This document shows positions 7,613 through 16,183 of a stretch of DNA of 38,921 nucleotides, in pieces. Under the pieces are notes generated by a model that had not been told where the DNA came from, made no database searches, and was given only the letters and a program-made list of their open reading frames with translations. This stretch comes from Hyphomicrobiaceae bacterium. GTDB lineage: Bacteria > Pseudomonadota > Alphaproteobacteria > Rhizobiales > Hyphomicrobiaceae. Numbering within the stretch: position 1 is the stretch's first letter; each line of letters starts with the position of its first letter. Position numbers and translations under genes: made by a program. The stretch spans positions 1-38,921 of the forward strand of contig JAKFWF010000054.1 of assembly GCA_021730785.1 (NCBI GenBank). Direction: 5' to 3'.

Positions 7613-9341
7613 AAAGCCGCCGCCCTCCAGCGGCCCCAATGGCGCAGCGGTCGTCCGCTGCGCCATCTACACGCGCAAGTCGAGCGAGGAGGGGCTGGAG
7701 CAGGAGTTCAATTCCCTCGATGCGCAGCGCGAGGCGTGCGAAGCCTACATAAAGAGTCAGAAGAGCACCGGCTGGGTCGCTCTGCCCGACCTGTATGATG
7801 ACGGCGGCATCTCGGGCGGCACCATGGAGCGGCCCGCGTTGCGCCGCCTGTTGTCCGACATCGCCGCCGGCTGCGTCGACACGGTGGTCGTCTACAAGGT
7901 CGATCGCCTGACGCGCTCGCTCAGCGACTTCGCCAAGATCGTCGATGCCTTCGATGCCAAGGGCGTGTCGTTCGTCTCGGTGACGCAGCAGTTCAATACG
8001 ACCACGTCGATGGGGCGGCTGACACTGAACATGCTTCTGTCTTTCGCCCAGTTCGAGCGAGAGGTTACAGGGGAGCGCATCCGCGACAAGATCGCCGCCT
8101 CGAAGCAGAAGGGCATGTGGATGGGCGGCCTGCCGCCGCTCGGCTACGATGTGGCCGATCGCAAGCTTGTCGTGAATACCGATGAGGCGGAGACGGTCCG
8201 CCACATATTCAGCCGCTACATCGCGCTGCGATCGGTGCACGCGCTCAAGCTGGAGCTGGATTCGACCGGCGTCGTGAGCAAGGCGCGACGGAATCGGAAC
8301 GGCGATCCGAAAGGCTCCCTGCCGATCGCAGTCGGCGCGCTCTATCACATCCTGCAGAACCGACTGTATCGCGGCGAGATCGTCCACAAGGGCAAGCCCT
8401 ACCCCGGACAGCATCATGCCATCATTGAAGGGGAGCTGTGGGATGAGGCGCAGACCATCCTCGCCGGCAACCGCATCGAGCGCGCGATCCGCTCGAATGC
8501 CGCCGACCCCAGCCTGCTCGCTGGGCTCGTCTATGACGCGAATGGCGAGCGGATGTCGCCGACGCACGCGATCAAGAACGGGACGCGCTACCGCTATTAT
8601 GTCAGCCAGTCGCTGATCAAGCGCGGCCGGGCGAGGCCTTCCGAGGGAGCTTGCCGTGTGCCGGCTTCCGATCTCGAGGCCCTCGTCGAGGATCGGATCC
8701 GTGCGATGCTGAAAGAGCCCGCAGCCATTCTGGAGTTCGCCGGGTCGACGACGGTCGCGGCACGCAGGGGGCTGATCGAGCGCGCGGCCGCCCTCAACCG
8801 GCGCTGGCCCGCTCTCTCCGCATCCGAGAGACGCGGCTTCCTTGGTGCGTGCCTTTCGCGGATCGAAGTCAAAGCCGAGACCATCGAGATCACGGTCCGT
8901 GCATCGAGGCTCATCGAAGCAGTCCGTGGAAACCAGAACCAGGGCCGGCCAGACGAGGTGGACAAAGGTCCGACTACTGTCCTGACGGTCCGAGCGCGCG
9001 TCAAACGAACGGGGATGTCGACCAAGCTGTTGATCGAGGGACAATCCGGAACCGCGGGCAAGCCGGATCGCAGCTTGTTGCGGCTGATAGCACTCGCGCG
9101 GCAGCTCAATGATCTGGTGATGAGCGGCAACGGCAAGCCGATCCAGGACCTCGCGGCGGCAGCGGGCCTCAGCCGATCCTACTTCACCCGCGTGTTCCGC
9201 CTGAGCTTTCTGGCACCGGAGATCACCAAGGCGATCGTCCAAGGGCGTCAGCCGGTCGAGTTCACCGCGATCAAGCTGATGCGTGCAGGCCAGTTCCCGC
9301 TGATGTGGCCCGACCAGCTCCGCGACCTTGGATTCGACTGA
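7584..9341 (+). CDS. Large serine recombinase (site-specific integrase/resolvase family)
   Basis: A 585-residue recombinase. The N-terminal catalytic resolvase domain (about residues 24-165) has the nucleophile S33 in YTRKSSEEG, the DGGISGG segment, the VDRLTRS motif with its active-site arginine, and the long helix FAQFEREVTGERIRDK. The middle is the recombinase DNA-binding domain (about 180-290: PPLGYDV, then YHILQNRLYRGEIVHKG and PGQHHAII) followed by a zinc-ribbon-like segment lacking clear Cys pairs. The last 75 residues hold a helix-turn-helix (IQDLAAAAGLSRSYFTRVFRL) usual in the alphaproteobacterial branch. Several ATGs are possible between 7584 and 7605. The gene overlaps DUF2924 and looks intact. 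It probably moves the island it lies in; its attachment sites are not proven, but the nearest structural landmark is the palindrome and tRNA-Ser to its right. Confidence 0.95.
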   Translation: MMLMREPMTRKPPPSSGPNGAAVVRCAIYTRKSSEEGLEQEFNSLDAQREACEAYIKSQKSTGWVALPDLYDDGGISGGTMERPALRRLLSDIAAGCVDTVVVYKVDRLTRSLSDFAKIVDAFDAKGVSFVSVTQQFNTTTSMGRLTLNMLLSFAQFEREVTGERIRDKIAASKQKGMWMGGLPPLGYDVADRKLVVNTDEAETVRHIFSRYIALRSVHALKLELDSTGVVSKARRNRNGDPKGSLPIAVGALYHILQNRLYRGEIVHKGKPYPGQHHAIIEGELWDEAQTILAGNRIERAIRSNAADPSLLAGLVYDANGERMSPTHAIKNGTRYRYYVSQSLIKRGRARPSEGACRVPASDLEALVEDRIRAMLKEPAAILEFAGSTTVAARRGLIERAAALNRRWPALSASERRGFLGACLSRIEVKAETIEITVRASRLIEAVRGNQNQGRPDEVDKGPTTVLTVRARVKRTGMSTKLLIEGQSGTAGKPDRSLLRLIALARQLNDLVMSGNGKPIQDLAAAAGLSRSYFTRVFRLSFLAPEITKAIVQGRQPVEFTAIKLMRAGQFPLMWPDQLRDLGFD

Positions 9342-9604
9342 CCACGTTGGAGACACGCCGTTCCAGTCGTCACTCGCCGCCGAATCTCGACGGCGGTCGT
9401 CATTTCCGGCAAAGCGATTGACCGAAGTCCGACCCTCGGCCGCAAACAGCGGTACCACCAAAAACCCGATAGGAGACTTTGGCCCGCCGCGGGCGCCAGA
9501 ACCGGCACCAGGACGGTCTCTCGGTCGCTGATCGGAGGGCGGCAGGCCGCTAACCCGCGGACAATGCGGACGAATTCCGGCAGCGACAGGAATTCTCGTT
9601 TTAT

Positions 9605-9620
9605 CTATTGATATCAATAG
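9605..9620. repeat. Perfect 16-bp palindrome beside tRNA-Ser
   Basis: CTATTGATATCAATAG reads the same on both strands. It lies six bases beyond the CCA end of the tRNA-Ser gene in a short A+T-rich patch, on the side facing the serine recombinase. It may be a recombinase core or regulator site, or part of transcript ending for the tRNA, though no long T-run follows on the minus strand. The 9342-9604 stretch to its left holds no recognisable gene. Confidence 0.6.
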
Positions 9621-9626
9621 GTTAAG

Positions 9627-9716
9627 TGGCGGAGAGAGAGGGATTCGAACCCTCGAGACCCTTGCGAGCCTACACGCGTTCCAGGCGTGCGCCTTCAACC
9701 ACTCGGCCACCTCTCC
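9627..9716 (-). tRNA. tRNA-Ser (anticodon GGA)
   Basis: Ninety bases including an encoded CCA. The acceptor stem pairs GGAGAGG with TCTCTCC (one G-T pair), discriminator G. The D-arm begins TGGCCGAGTGG, the anticodon loop carries GGA in a CGCCTGGAACGCG context, a long variable arm typical of class II tRNAs follows (GCTCGCAAGGGTCTC), and the T-arm is GAGGGTTCGAATCCCTC. It reads UCC/UCU serine codons. It marks the right edge of the recombinase-bearing region. Confidence 0.97.
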
Positions 9717-9860
9717 CTGCGAACCGCTCTCTATCTGGCCGGGAGCCCATGCGCAAGCCGCATGACAGGCCTTCGTGCTGCGATCGTGAACCGCTTGTGA
9801 CAGCCACTGCGGCAATGGCAGCGCGTGCATCCGTTCGTCGGCCGGAGTATCCCCGGACGC

Positions 9861-10724
9861 ATGATCGGCATCTTCGATTCCGGCCTCGGCGGCCTCACCA
9901 TCCTGCGTGCGCTCGTGCCGCGATTTTCCCGGCAGCGGTTCGTCTATGTCGGCGACCAGGCGCATGTGCCCTACGGCAACCGCCCGGCCGAGGACGTGGT
10001 GGCGCTGACGCGGGCTGGCATTACATACCTGTTCGAGGCGCAGTGCTCGCTCGTCCTGCTCGGCTGTAACACTGCGACCGCGGTTGCCGCACGCACCCTG
10101 CAGCGCGACTGGTTGCCAACGTCGCGGTTCGCGGACCGCAAGGTTCTCGGCATCGTCGCGCCGACCGTGGAGGCTGCGACCCAGACGCCCTGGGCTGTCA
10201 CCACGCCGCAATACCCGCAGAAGAACAACACCGATCTGATCGCCATTTTCGGCACCACGCGGACCATCTCATCCAACGTCTATCCGGAGGAGATCCTCAA
10301 GCGTTGTCCGCGCGCGCGGGTCGCACAGCAGACCTGCGCGGAACTTGCCGGCGCCATCGAAACGGGCGCGCCGGAAGAGGAACTCGACGCGATCGTAGCA
10401 AGAGACGTCGCAAAGCTGCTGCGGTCGACCGGCGGCACGGCGCCTGACCGTGCGATTCTGGGGTGCACTCATTTCCCGCTGGTCGAGCCGCTGTTTCGCC
10501 GCCACCTGCCGGCTGGCACGCGCCTGCTGTCGCAGCCCGAGATCGTCGCCGACAGCCTGGAGGATTACCTCGCGCGGCATCCGCGATTGGCCACGTGCAG
10601 CGAGGGCCCGCGCCTCGACCTGCGCACCAGCGGCAACCCGGTCGAGGTCGATCGCCTGGCCCGCATCTTCTGGCCCGATTGCCCGCCGTTCAAGGCTGCC
10701 ACGGCTGGGTTTGCACCGGGCTGA
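9861..10724 (+). CDS. murI: Glutamate racemase
   Basis: A 287-residue cytoplasmic enzyme that interconverts L- and D-glutamate to supply D-Glu for peptidoglycan. Both catalytic cysteines are present: C69 in LLGCNTATA and C202 in ILGCTHFPL. The N-terminal motif IGIFDSGLGGLT and the substrate loop VPYG (36-39) are intact. I chose the ATG at 9861 because the family starts with this motif; an in-frame ATG at 9825 would add 12 residues without a ribosome binding site. The protein carries an insertion-like segment after residue 110 (TTPQYPQKNNTDLIA) but is close to the normal length. It follows the tRNA-Ser divergently and is monocistronic or weakly linked to the next gene 96 bases away. Confidence 0.95.
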   Translation: MIGIFDSGLGGLTILRALVPRFSRQRFVYVGDQAHVPYGNRPAEDVVALTRAGITYLFEAQCSLVLLGCNTATAVAARTLQRDWLPTSRFADRKVLGIVAPTVEAATQTPWAVTTPQYPQKNNTDLIAIFGTTRTISSNVYPEEILKRCPRARVAQQTCAELAGAIETGAPEEELDAIVARDVAKLLRSTGGTAPDRAILGCTHFPLVEPLFRRHLPAGTRLLSQPEIVADSLEDYLARHPRLATCSEGPRLDLRTSGNPVEVDRLARIFWPDCPPFKAATAGFAPG

Positions 10725-10820
10725 GCCCATGGCAGGCCGTGCGAAAGCAGAACGCGTGCATCTTGCATTGGTCGCCATGTCATATCAGTTAAGGTCAGGA
10801 ATGGCTGGCGCTGGGGCACC

Positions 10821-11561
10821 ATGGACGCAACTTATGAAATCAAAGGCATGCACTGCGGCGCCTGCGTTGGGCGCGTGCAGAAGGCGCTGGCCGCGGCCGG
10901 TCACACGGCGCACGTGACGCTCGATCCGCCACAGGTCCGGCTCAGCGGCGCGGCAATCCCGGCGAAAGACGTGTTGGCGGCGGCGGTGGCATCGGCCGGC
11001 AAATATGCGCTGGGGCCAGTCGTCACAGATCGAGGCACGCCAGTTGCGACCGTGCCGCCGGTCACGCTCGACGCAGCGGGCTGGTTCTCGACCTACCGGC
11101 CGCTGTTGCTGATCGTCGGCTACATCGCGGTCGCAGCCTTTGCCGGCACGGTGACGACGGGGGGCATCGCCTGGTCGGCTTGGATGGTCAACTTCATGGC
11201 CGGCTTCTTCCTGGTGTTCTCGTTCTTCAAGTTCCTCGATCTCGCCGGCTTCGCCGATGCCTACAGTACCTACGACCTGCTGGCCGCCCGCTGGCGTCCC
11301 TGGGGTTTCATTTATCCGTTCCTGGAGTTGGCGCTCGGCCTCGCCTACCTGTTCCGCGTCGCGCCGACCGCGACCAATATAGCGGCCATCCTGCTTATGG
11401 GCTTTAGTTCGCTTGGCGTGATCGCAGCCCTGCGGCGGCGCCAGCAGATCCGCTGCGCCTGCCTCGGCACGGTGCTCAAATTGCCGATGTCGACGATCAC
11501 GCTGGTCGAGGATTTAGGCATGGTCGCCATGGCGGCGATGGCCATCGTCACACACGCGTAA
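10821..11561 (+). CDS. HMA domain fused to MauE/DoxX-like membrane protein
   Basis: A 246-residue protein with two parts. Residues 1-65 are a heavy-metal-associated domain with the metal-binding motif GMHCGACV (C12 and C15), like those of copper chaperones and ATPases. Residues about 88-245 form four hydrophobic segments of the MauE/DoxX type, ending in a conserved pair CACLG (about 213-217) that could work in thiol redox chemistry. It may sense or bind Cu(I) or another soft metal at the membrane and pass electrons or metal on; this is inference. No copper ATPase or MerR-type regulator is adjacent. The 75-base gap to ugpB could allow co-transcription, but the functions do not match. Confidence 0.85.
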   Translation: MDATYEIKGMHCGACVGRVQKALAAAGHTAHVTLDPPQVRLSGAAIPAKDVLAAAVASAGKYALGPVVTDRGTPVATVPPVTLDAAGWFSTYRPLLLIVGYIAVAAFAGTVTTGGIAWSAWMVNFMAGFFLVFSFFKFLDLAGFADAYSTYDLLAARWRPWGFIYPFLELALGLAYLFRVAPTATNIAAILLMGFSSLGVIAALRRRQQIRCACLGTVLKLPMSTITLVEDLGMVAMAAMAIVTHA

Positions 11562-11636
11562 CAAGGAAGTGAAACGACCGCCGGGTCGGCGGCAACCAAG
11601 CGTTCAGGCCGCCCCACCGCGAAACGGAGACACCGC

Positions 11637-12977
11637 ATGACGGCTCGTCGCTTAAGCGTGCTATCGGCTCTGGCGTTCGGATTGATCTCGACCAGCGCCT
11701 TGGCCCAGGCCCCGATCAAGTTCGATTACTGGTATGGCCTGACCGGTCAGCTTGGCGATGTGATGGCCGAGCACTGCAAGCGCTTCAACGCCTCACAGTC
11801 GAAGTTCGAGGCGGTATGCGCCGGGCAGGGCGGCTACGACAAGGCCGAGCAGAACACCATTGCGGCCTTCCGCGCCAAGCAGCACCCGACCATCGTTCAG
11901 ATCTATGACGCCGGCACCGTGAACTTTTTGCTTTCGGGCGCCATAAAGCCAGCGACCGAACTGGTCAAAGAATTCAACATGAAGGTCGACTGGAAGGACT
12001 ATTTCGAAGGCGTGTCGAACTACTACGCGACGTCAAAGGGCGAGATGTGGTCGTTCCCCTACAATTCCTCGACTGCACTCCTGTATTTCAACAAGGACCA
12101 CTTCGCCAAGATCGGCAAGACCGAGGGTCCAAAGACCGTCGAAGAGTGGTTTGCCGACATCCGCAAGATCAAGGCCGGCGGCCACGCTGCTTGCGGCTTT
12201 GGCTTCGACTTCGACACATGGATGCCGCTGGAACAGTTCTCCGCCATCCACAACCTGCCAATCGCCAGCAGGAACAACGGCTATGACGGCCTCGACGCCG
12301 AACTGGTGTTCAACAAGACCAAGTTCGCCGACTATATGAAGGACTGGAAGAAGCTGCTCGATGAGGGCGTTGCCAGTATTCAGACCTCGCAGACCGGCAA
12401 GACCATTCTGCAGGCGTTCACCGACGGCAGCTGCTCGACCGTGCTGTCGTCGGTCGCCAACCACGGCGTCGTCGCCTCGACCATCAAGCCCGGCACCAAC
12501 TGGGGTGTGGTCATGCTCCCGGTCTACGAGGGCACCCAGCGGCACAACTCGTTGGTGGGCGGCGCCTCACTGTGGGTGATGGCGGGCAAGTCAAAGGATG
12601 AGTACGCGGGCGCGGCTGCCTTCCTCGACTTTATTGCTTCGGCGCCGGAAGTGAAGTGGATGCCGAACGCCACGGGGTACATCCCGATCACCAAGACCGC
12701 CTTCAACCAGATGACGGCGGAAGGCTTCTACAAGGACCCAAAGTATGCCGGACGCGAGATCGCGATGCAGTCGCTGACCTTCACACCGCCAAACGAAATC
12801 ACCCGCGGCATCCGCCTCGGCAACTTCACTTCGATCCGCGCCGAGGTGCGCTCGGAGCTTGAAGCCGCGTTCACCGGCAAGAAAGACGTGCAGACGGCGC
12901 TCAATGATGCGGTCGCCCGCGGCAACCAGATCCTGCGCCGTTTCGAACAGACGTTCAAAGGCAAGACGCTGCCGTAG
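11637..12977 (+). CDS. ugpB: Ugp-type ABC transporter substrate-binding protein
   Basis: A 446-residue periplasmic binding protein of the family 1 type, closest in pattern to UgpB, which binds sn-glycerol-3-phosphate and its diesters. Residues 1-23 are a clean Sec signal (ALAFGLISTSALAQA). Recognisable UgpB stretches include FDYWYGLTGQLGD near the mature start, YDKAEQNTIAAFRAKQHPTI, FPYNSSTALLYFNKD and the C-terminal ITRGIRLGNFTSIR. A GGAG box lies about seven bases before the ATG. It is the first gene of ugpB-A-E-C, separated from ugpA by 212 bases carrying a hairpin repeat, which is consistent with higher expression of the binding protein than of the permeases. The exact substrate could also be another phosphodiester. 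Confidence 0.93.
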   Translation: MTARRLSVLSALAFGLISTSALAQAPIKFDYWYGLTGQLGDVMAEHCKRFNASQSKFEAVCAGQGGYDKAEQNTIAAFRAKQHPTIVQIYDAGTVNFLLSGAIKPATELVKEFNMKVDWKDYFEGVSNYYATSKGEMWSFPYNSSTALLYFNKDHFAKIGKTEGPKTVEEWFADIRKIKAGGHAACGFGFDFDTWMPLEQFSAIHNLPIASRNNGYDGLDAELVFNKTKFADYMKDWKKLLDEGVASIQTSQTGKTILQAFTDGSCSTVLSSVANHGVVASTIKPGTNWGVVMLPVYEGTQRHNSLVGGASLWVMAGKSKDEYAGAAAFLDFIASAPEVKWMPNATGYIPITKTAFNQMTAEGFYKDPKYAGREIAMQSLTFTPPNEITRGIRLGNFTSIRAEVRSELEAAFTGKKDVQTALNDAVARGNQILRRFEQTFKGKTLP

Positions 12978-13014
12978 GTTGGGTTAGCGCCGCCATTTCG
13001 GCGCGTAACCCAAC
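12978..13014. repeat. Large inverted repeat between ugpB and ugpA
   Basis: Immediately after the ugpB stop, GTTGGGTTAGCGCCG (12978-12992) pairs with CGGCGC-G-TAACCCAAC (12999-13014), leaving a six-base loop and one bulged base. A further partial copy, GTTGGGTTACGGCGC, begins at about 13040. This GTTGGGTTA/TAACCCAAC palindrome type is a dispersed intergenic repeat in many proteobacteria. As RNA it would form a stable stem-loop that could protect the ugpB message or reduce read-through into ugpA. There is no T-run, so it is not an ordinary terminator. Confidence 0.8.
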
Positions 13015-13189
13015 AGTCCACGGGTGGTGTTAACCAAGGTGTTGGGTTACGGCGCAAGGGGGCGGCTAAGCCAGAACCTACGAGTGCTGCATCGGCCGCA
13101 GGCACGGAGCGCGTTCCCGGCAAGGCGCGATACGCACGAGGGCTCTTGTGCCTTTATGATGCTACGTCTTTTGCAGTTCACGAGTCCCC

Positions 13190-14074
13190 ATGGGCAAACG
13201 CGTCACCTTCGGCAATACGTTTATCGGCATCGCGCTGATCGTGCCGCAGCTGTTGCTGGTGTTCACGTTCTTCTACTGGCCGACGGGCGAGGCGCTGTAT
13301 TGGGCATTCACGCTGGAGCCGCCGTTCGGCGGGGGCAACCAGTGGGTCGGCTGGCAGAATTTCGAAACCGTCTTCAGCGATCCGAAATACTATAACTCGG
13401 TCAAGGTCTCGCTGATCTTTGCCGTGGGCACGACGACGATGTCGATTTCGTTTGCCCTGCTGCTGGCCCTGTTCGTCGACCGGCAGCTGCCCGGCTACCG
13501 CGTCTACCGCTTCGCGTACTTCTGGCCCTATGCGCTGGCCGCACCCGCTGTTGGCCTCGCCTTCCGCTTCATCTTTGCCCCGCAGGCGGGCTTCGTTTCG
13601 GCGATCAACACCTATTTTCCAGGCGCCTGGAACCCCGCAACCAACGGCAACGATGCCATGCTGCTGATCATGCTGGCCAACGCCTGGAAGATGGTTGGCT
13701 ATAATTTCATCTTCCTGCTGGCCGGCCTGCAGTCGATGCCGCGAGCCTTGCTGGAGGCGGCAGCCCTGGACGGTGCCGGCGCACTGCGCCGCATCCGCGA
13801 CTTCCAGTTGCCGCTGCTGGCGCCGACGCTGTTCTTCGTGCTCGTCATCAACCTGACCGAGAGCTTCGTCGATAGTTTTGGCATCGTCGAGATTGTTACC
13901 AACGGCGGGCCGGCCAACGCCACCGACCTCATGGTGTTCAAAATCTATACGGATGGCTTCGTCGGCAAGGACTACTCGCTGGCGGCTGCCCAATCGATCA
14001 TCCTGATGCTGCTGGTGGTGGCGCTCACGGTCGTGCAGTTCCGCTTCATCGAGCGCCGAGTGCAGTACACATGA
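13190..14074 (+). CDS. ugpA: Ugp-type ABC transporter permease A
   Basis: A 294-residue inner-membrane permease with six predicted hydrophobic segments. The cytoplasmic EAA loop that docks to the ATPase reads EAAALDGAGALRRIRDFQLPLL (about residues 190-211), a good match to the family signature EAA-x3-G-x9-I-x-LP. It partners UgpE to form the transmembrane channel for glycerol phosphates delivered by UgpB. The start at 13190 gives the usual MGKRVTFGN beginning, though only a weak ribosome binding site is seen. The stop overlaps the ugpE start in an ATGA arrangement, so the two permeases are translationally coupled. Confidence 0.93.
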   Translation: MGKRVTFGNTFIGIALIVPQLLLVFTFFYWPTGEALYWAFTLEPPFGGGNQWVGWQNFETVFSDPKYYNSVKVSLIFAVGTTTMSISFALLLALFVDRQLPGYRVYRFAYFWPYALAAPAVGLAFRFIFAPQAGFVSAINTYFPGAWNPATNGNDAMLLIMLANAWKMVGYNFIFLLAGLQSMPRALLEAAALDGAGALRRIRDFQLPLLAPTLFFVLVINLTESFVDSFGIVEIVTNGGPANATDLMVFKIYTDGFVGKDYSLAAAQSIILMLLVVALTVVQFRFIERRVQYT

Positions 14075-14964
14075 TCGAACGCACGCCGATCCTGAACTTC
14101 GTGACGCACGCCATACTGCTGTCGGGCCTCGTAATCCTGCTGCTGCCGATCTTCATCGTGCTGATCGCCACGACGCACGACTTGCCGACTGTGAATACGG
14201 TGCCGATGCCGCTGTGGCCGGGCTCACACATGCTTGAGAACTGGTCGGCCGCCTGGACCAAGGGCGACTTTGCCCGCGCGCTGGTGAACAGTCTCGTGGT
14301 CGCGGTCGGCGTCACGGTCGGCAAGATCACGATCGCGGCGCTATCGGCATTCTCGATCGTGTATTTTCGATATCCAGGGCGCACGGTGCTGTTCTGGCTG
14401 ATCTTCATTACGCTCATGCTGCCGCTGGAAGTGCGCATCGTGCCGACCTACGCGGTCGCGGCCGACGCGCTGCGCCCGATCAAGGCGCTGTTCAGCCTCG
14501 GCAACATCGACATCGGCCTGCCCGAGTGGAACTTGCTCAATTCCTACACCGGTTTGATCCTGCCCTTGATCGCCACCGCCACGGGAACATTCCTCTATCG
14601 CCAATTCTTCCTGACCGTGCCGGAAGAACTGTGCGAGAGCGCCAAGATGGACGGCGCCGGGCCCTTGCGCTTTTTCTGGGACATCCTGATCCCGCTGTCG
14701 GCGACCAACATGGCGGCCCTCGCCGTCATCATGTTCGTCTACGCCTGGAACCAGTTTTTGTGGCCGCTGCTCGTCGTCAACAAGCCGCACATGATGACCG
14801 CGACCGTCCAGCTCGACCGCATCGTACCGGGTCCCCTGTTCGGCCAGCCGCCGATCTGGAACGAGGCGATGGCCGCGACCCTCATCGTGATGATCCCGCC
14901 GTTGATCGTCGTCATCATGCTGCAGCGCTGGTTCATCCGCGGTCTCATCCAGTCGGATAAATAG
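14071..14964 (+). CDS. ugpE: Ugp-type ABC transporter permease E
   Basis: A 297-residue inner-membrane permease with six hydrophobic segments. The EAA loop is present as CESAKMDGAGPLRFFWDILIPL (about residues 188-209). The loop around residues 35-60 (THDLPTVNTVPMPLWPG) and the stretch AWNQFLWPLLVVNKP (about 226-240) are typical of UgpE. It forms the second half of the channel with UgpA. The start shares four bases with the ugpA stop, and ugpC begins 18 bases downstream of its own stop, so the three genes form one operon. Confidence 0.94.
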   Translation: MIERTPILNFVTHAILLSGLVILLLPIFIVLIATTHDLPTVNTVPMPLWPGSHMLENWSAAWTKGDFARALVNSLVVAVGVTVGKITIAALSAFSIVYFRYPGRTVLFWLIFITLMLPLEVRIVPTYAVAADALRPIKALFSLGNIDIGLPEWNLLNSYTGLILPLIATATGTFLYRQFFLTVPEELCESAKMDGAGPLRFFWDILIPLSATNMAALAVIMFVYAWNQFLWPLLVVNKPHMMTATVQLDRIVPGPLFGQPPIWNEAMAATLIVMIPPLIVVIMLQRWFIRGLIQSDK

Positions 14965-14982
14965 ACGAGAGAGCTTCGCACC

Positions 14983-16101
<1,119 letters not shown>

Positions 16102-16183
16102 CACTGGCAACAAGCCGGTCATCGACCTTGCCGGCATGAGACTTTGGATGGTTCAATGGCGCCGACCATTCAAGGAGCCCCTC

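Noticed and set aside
9627-9716. tRNA-Ser as a proven attachment site
   Set aside because: Large serine recombinases do not usually use tRNA genes, and no second copy of the tRNA 3' end was noticed in the window, so only adjacency is reported.
7404-10211. A very long open frame on the minus strand (about 935 codons)
   Set aside because: It lies opposite the serine recombinase, runs straight through the tRNA-Ser gene and has no recognisable domain; a shadow of high-GC coding DNA.
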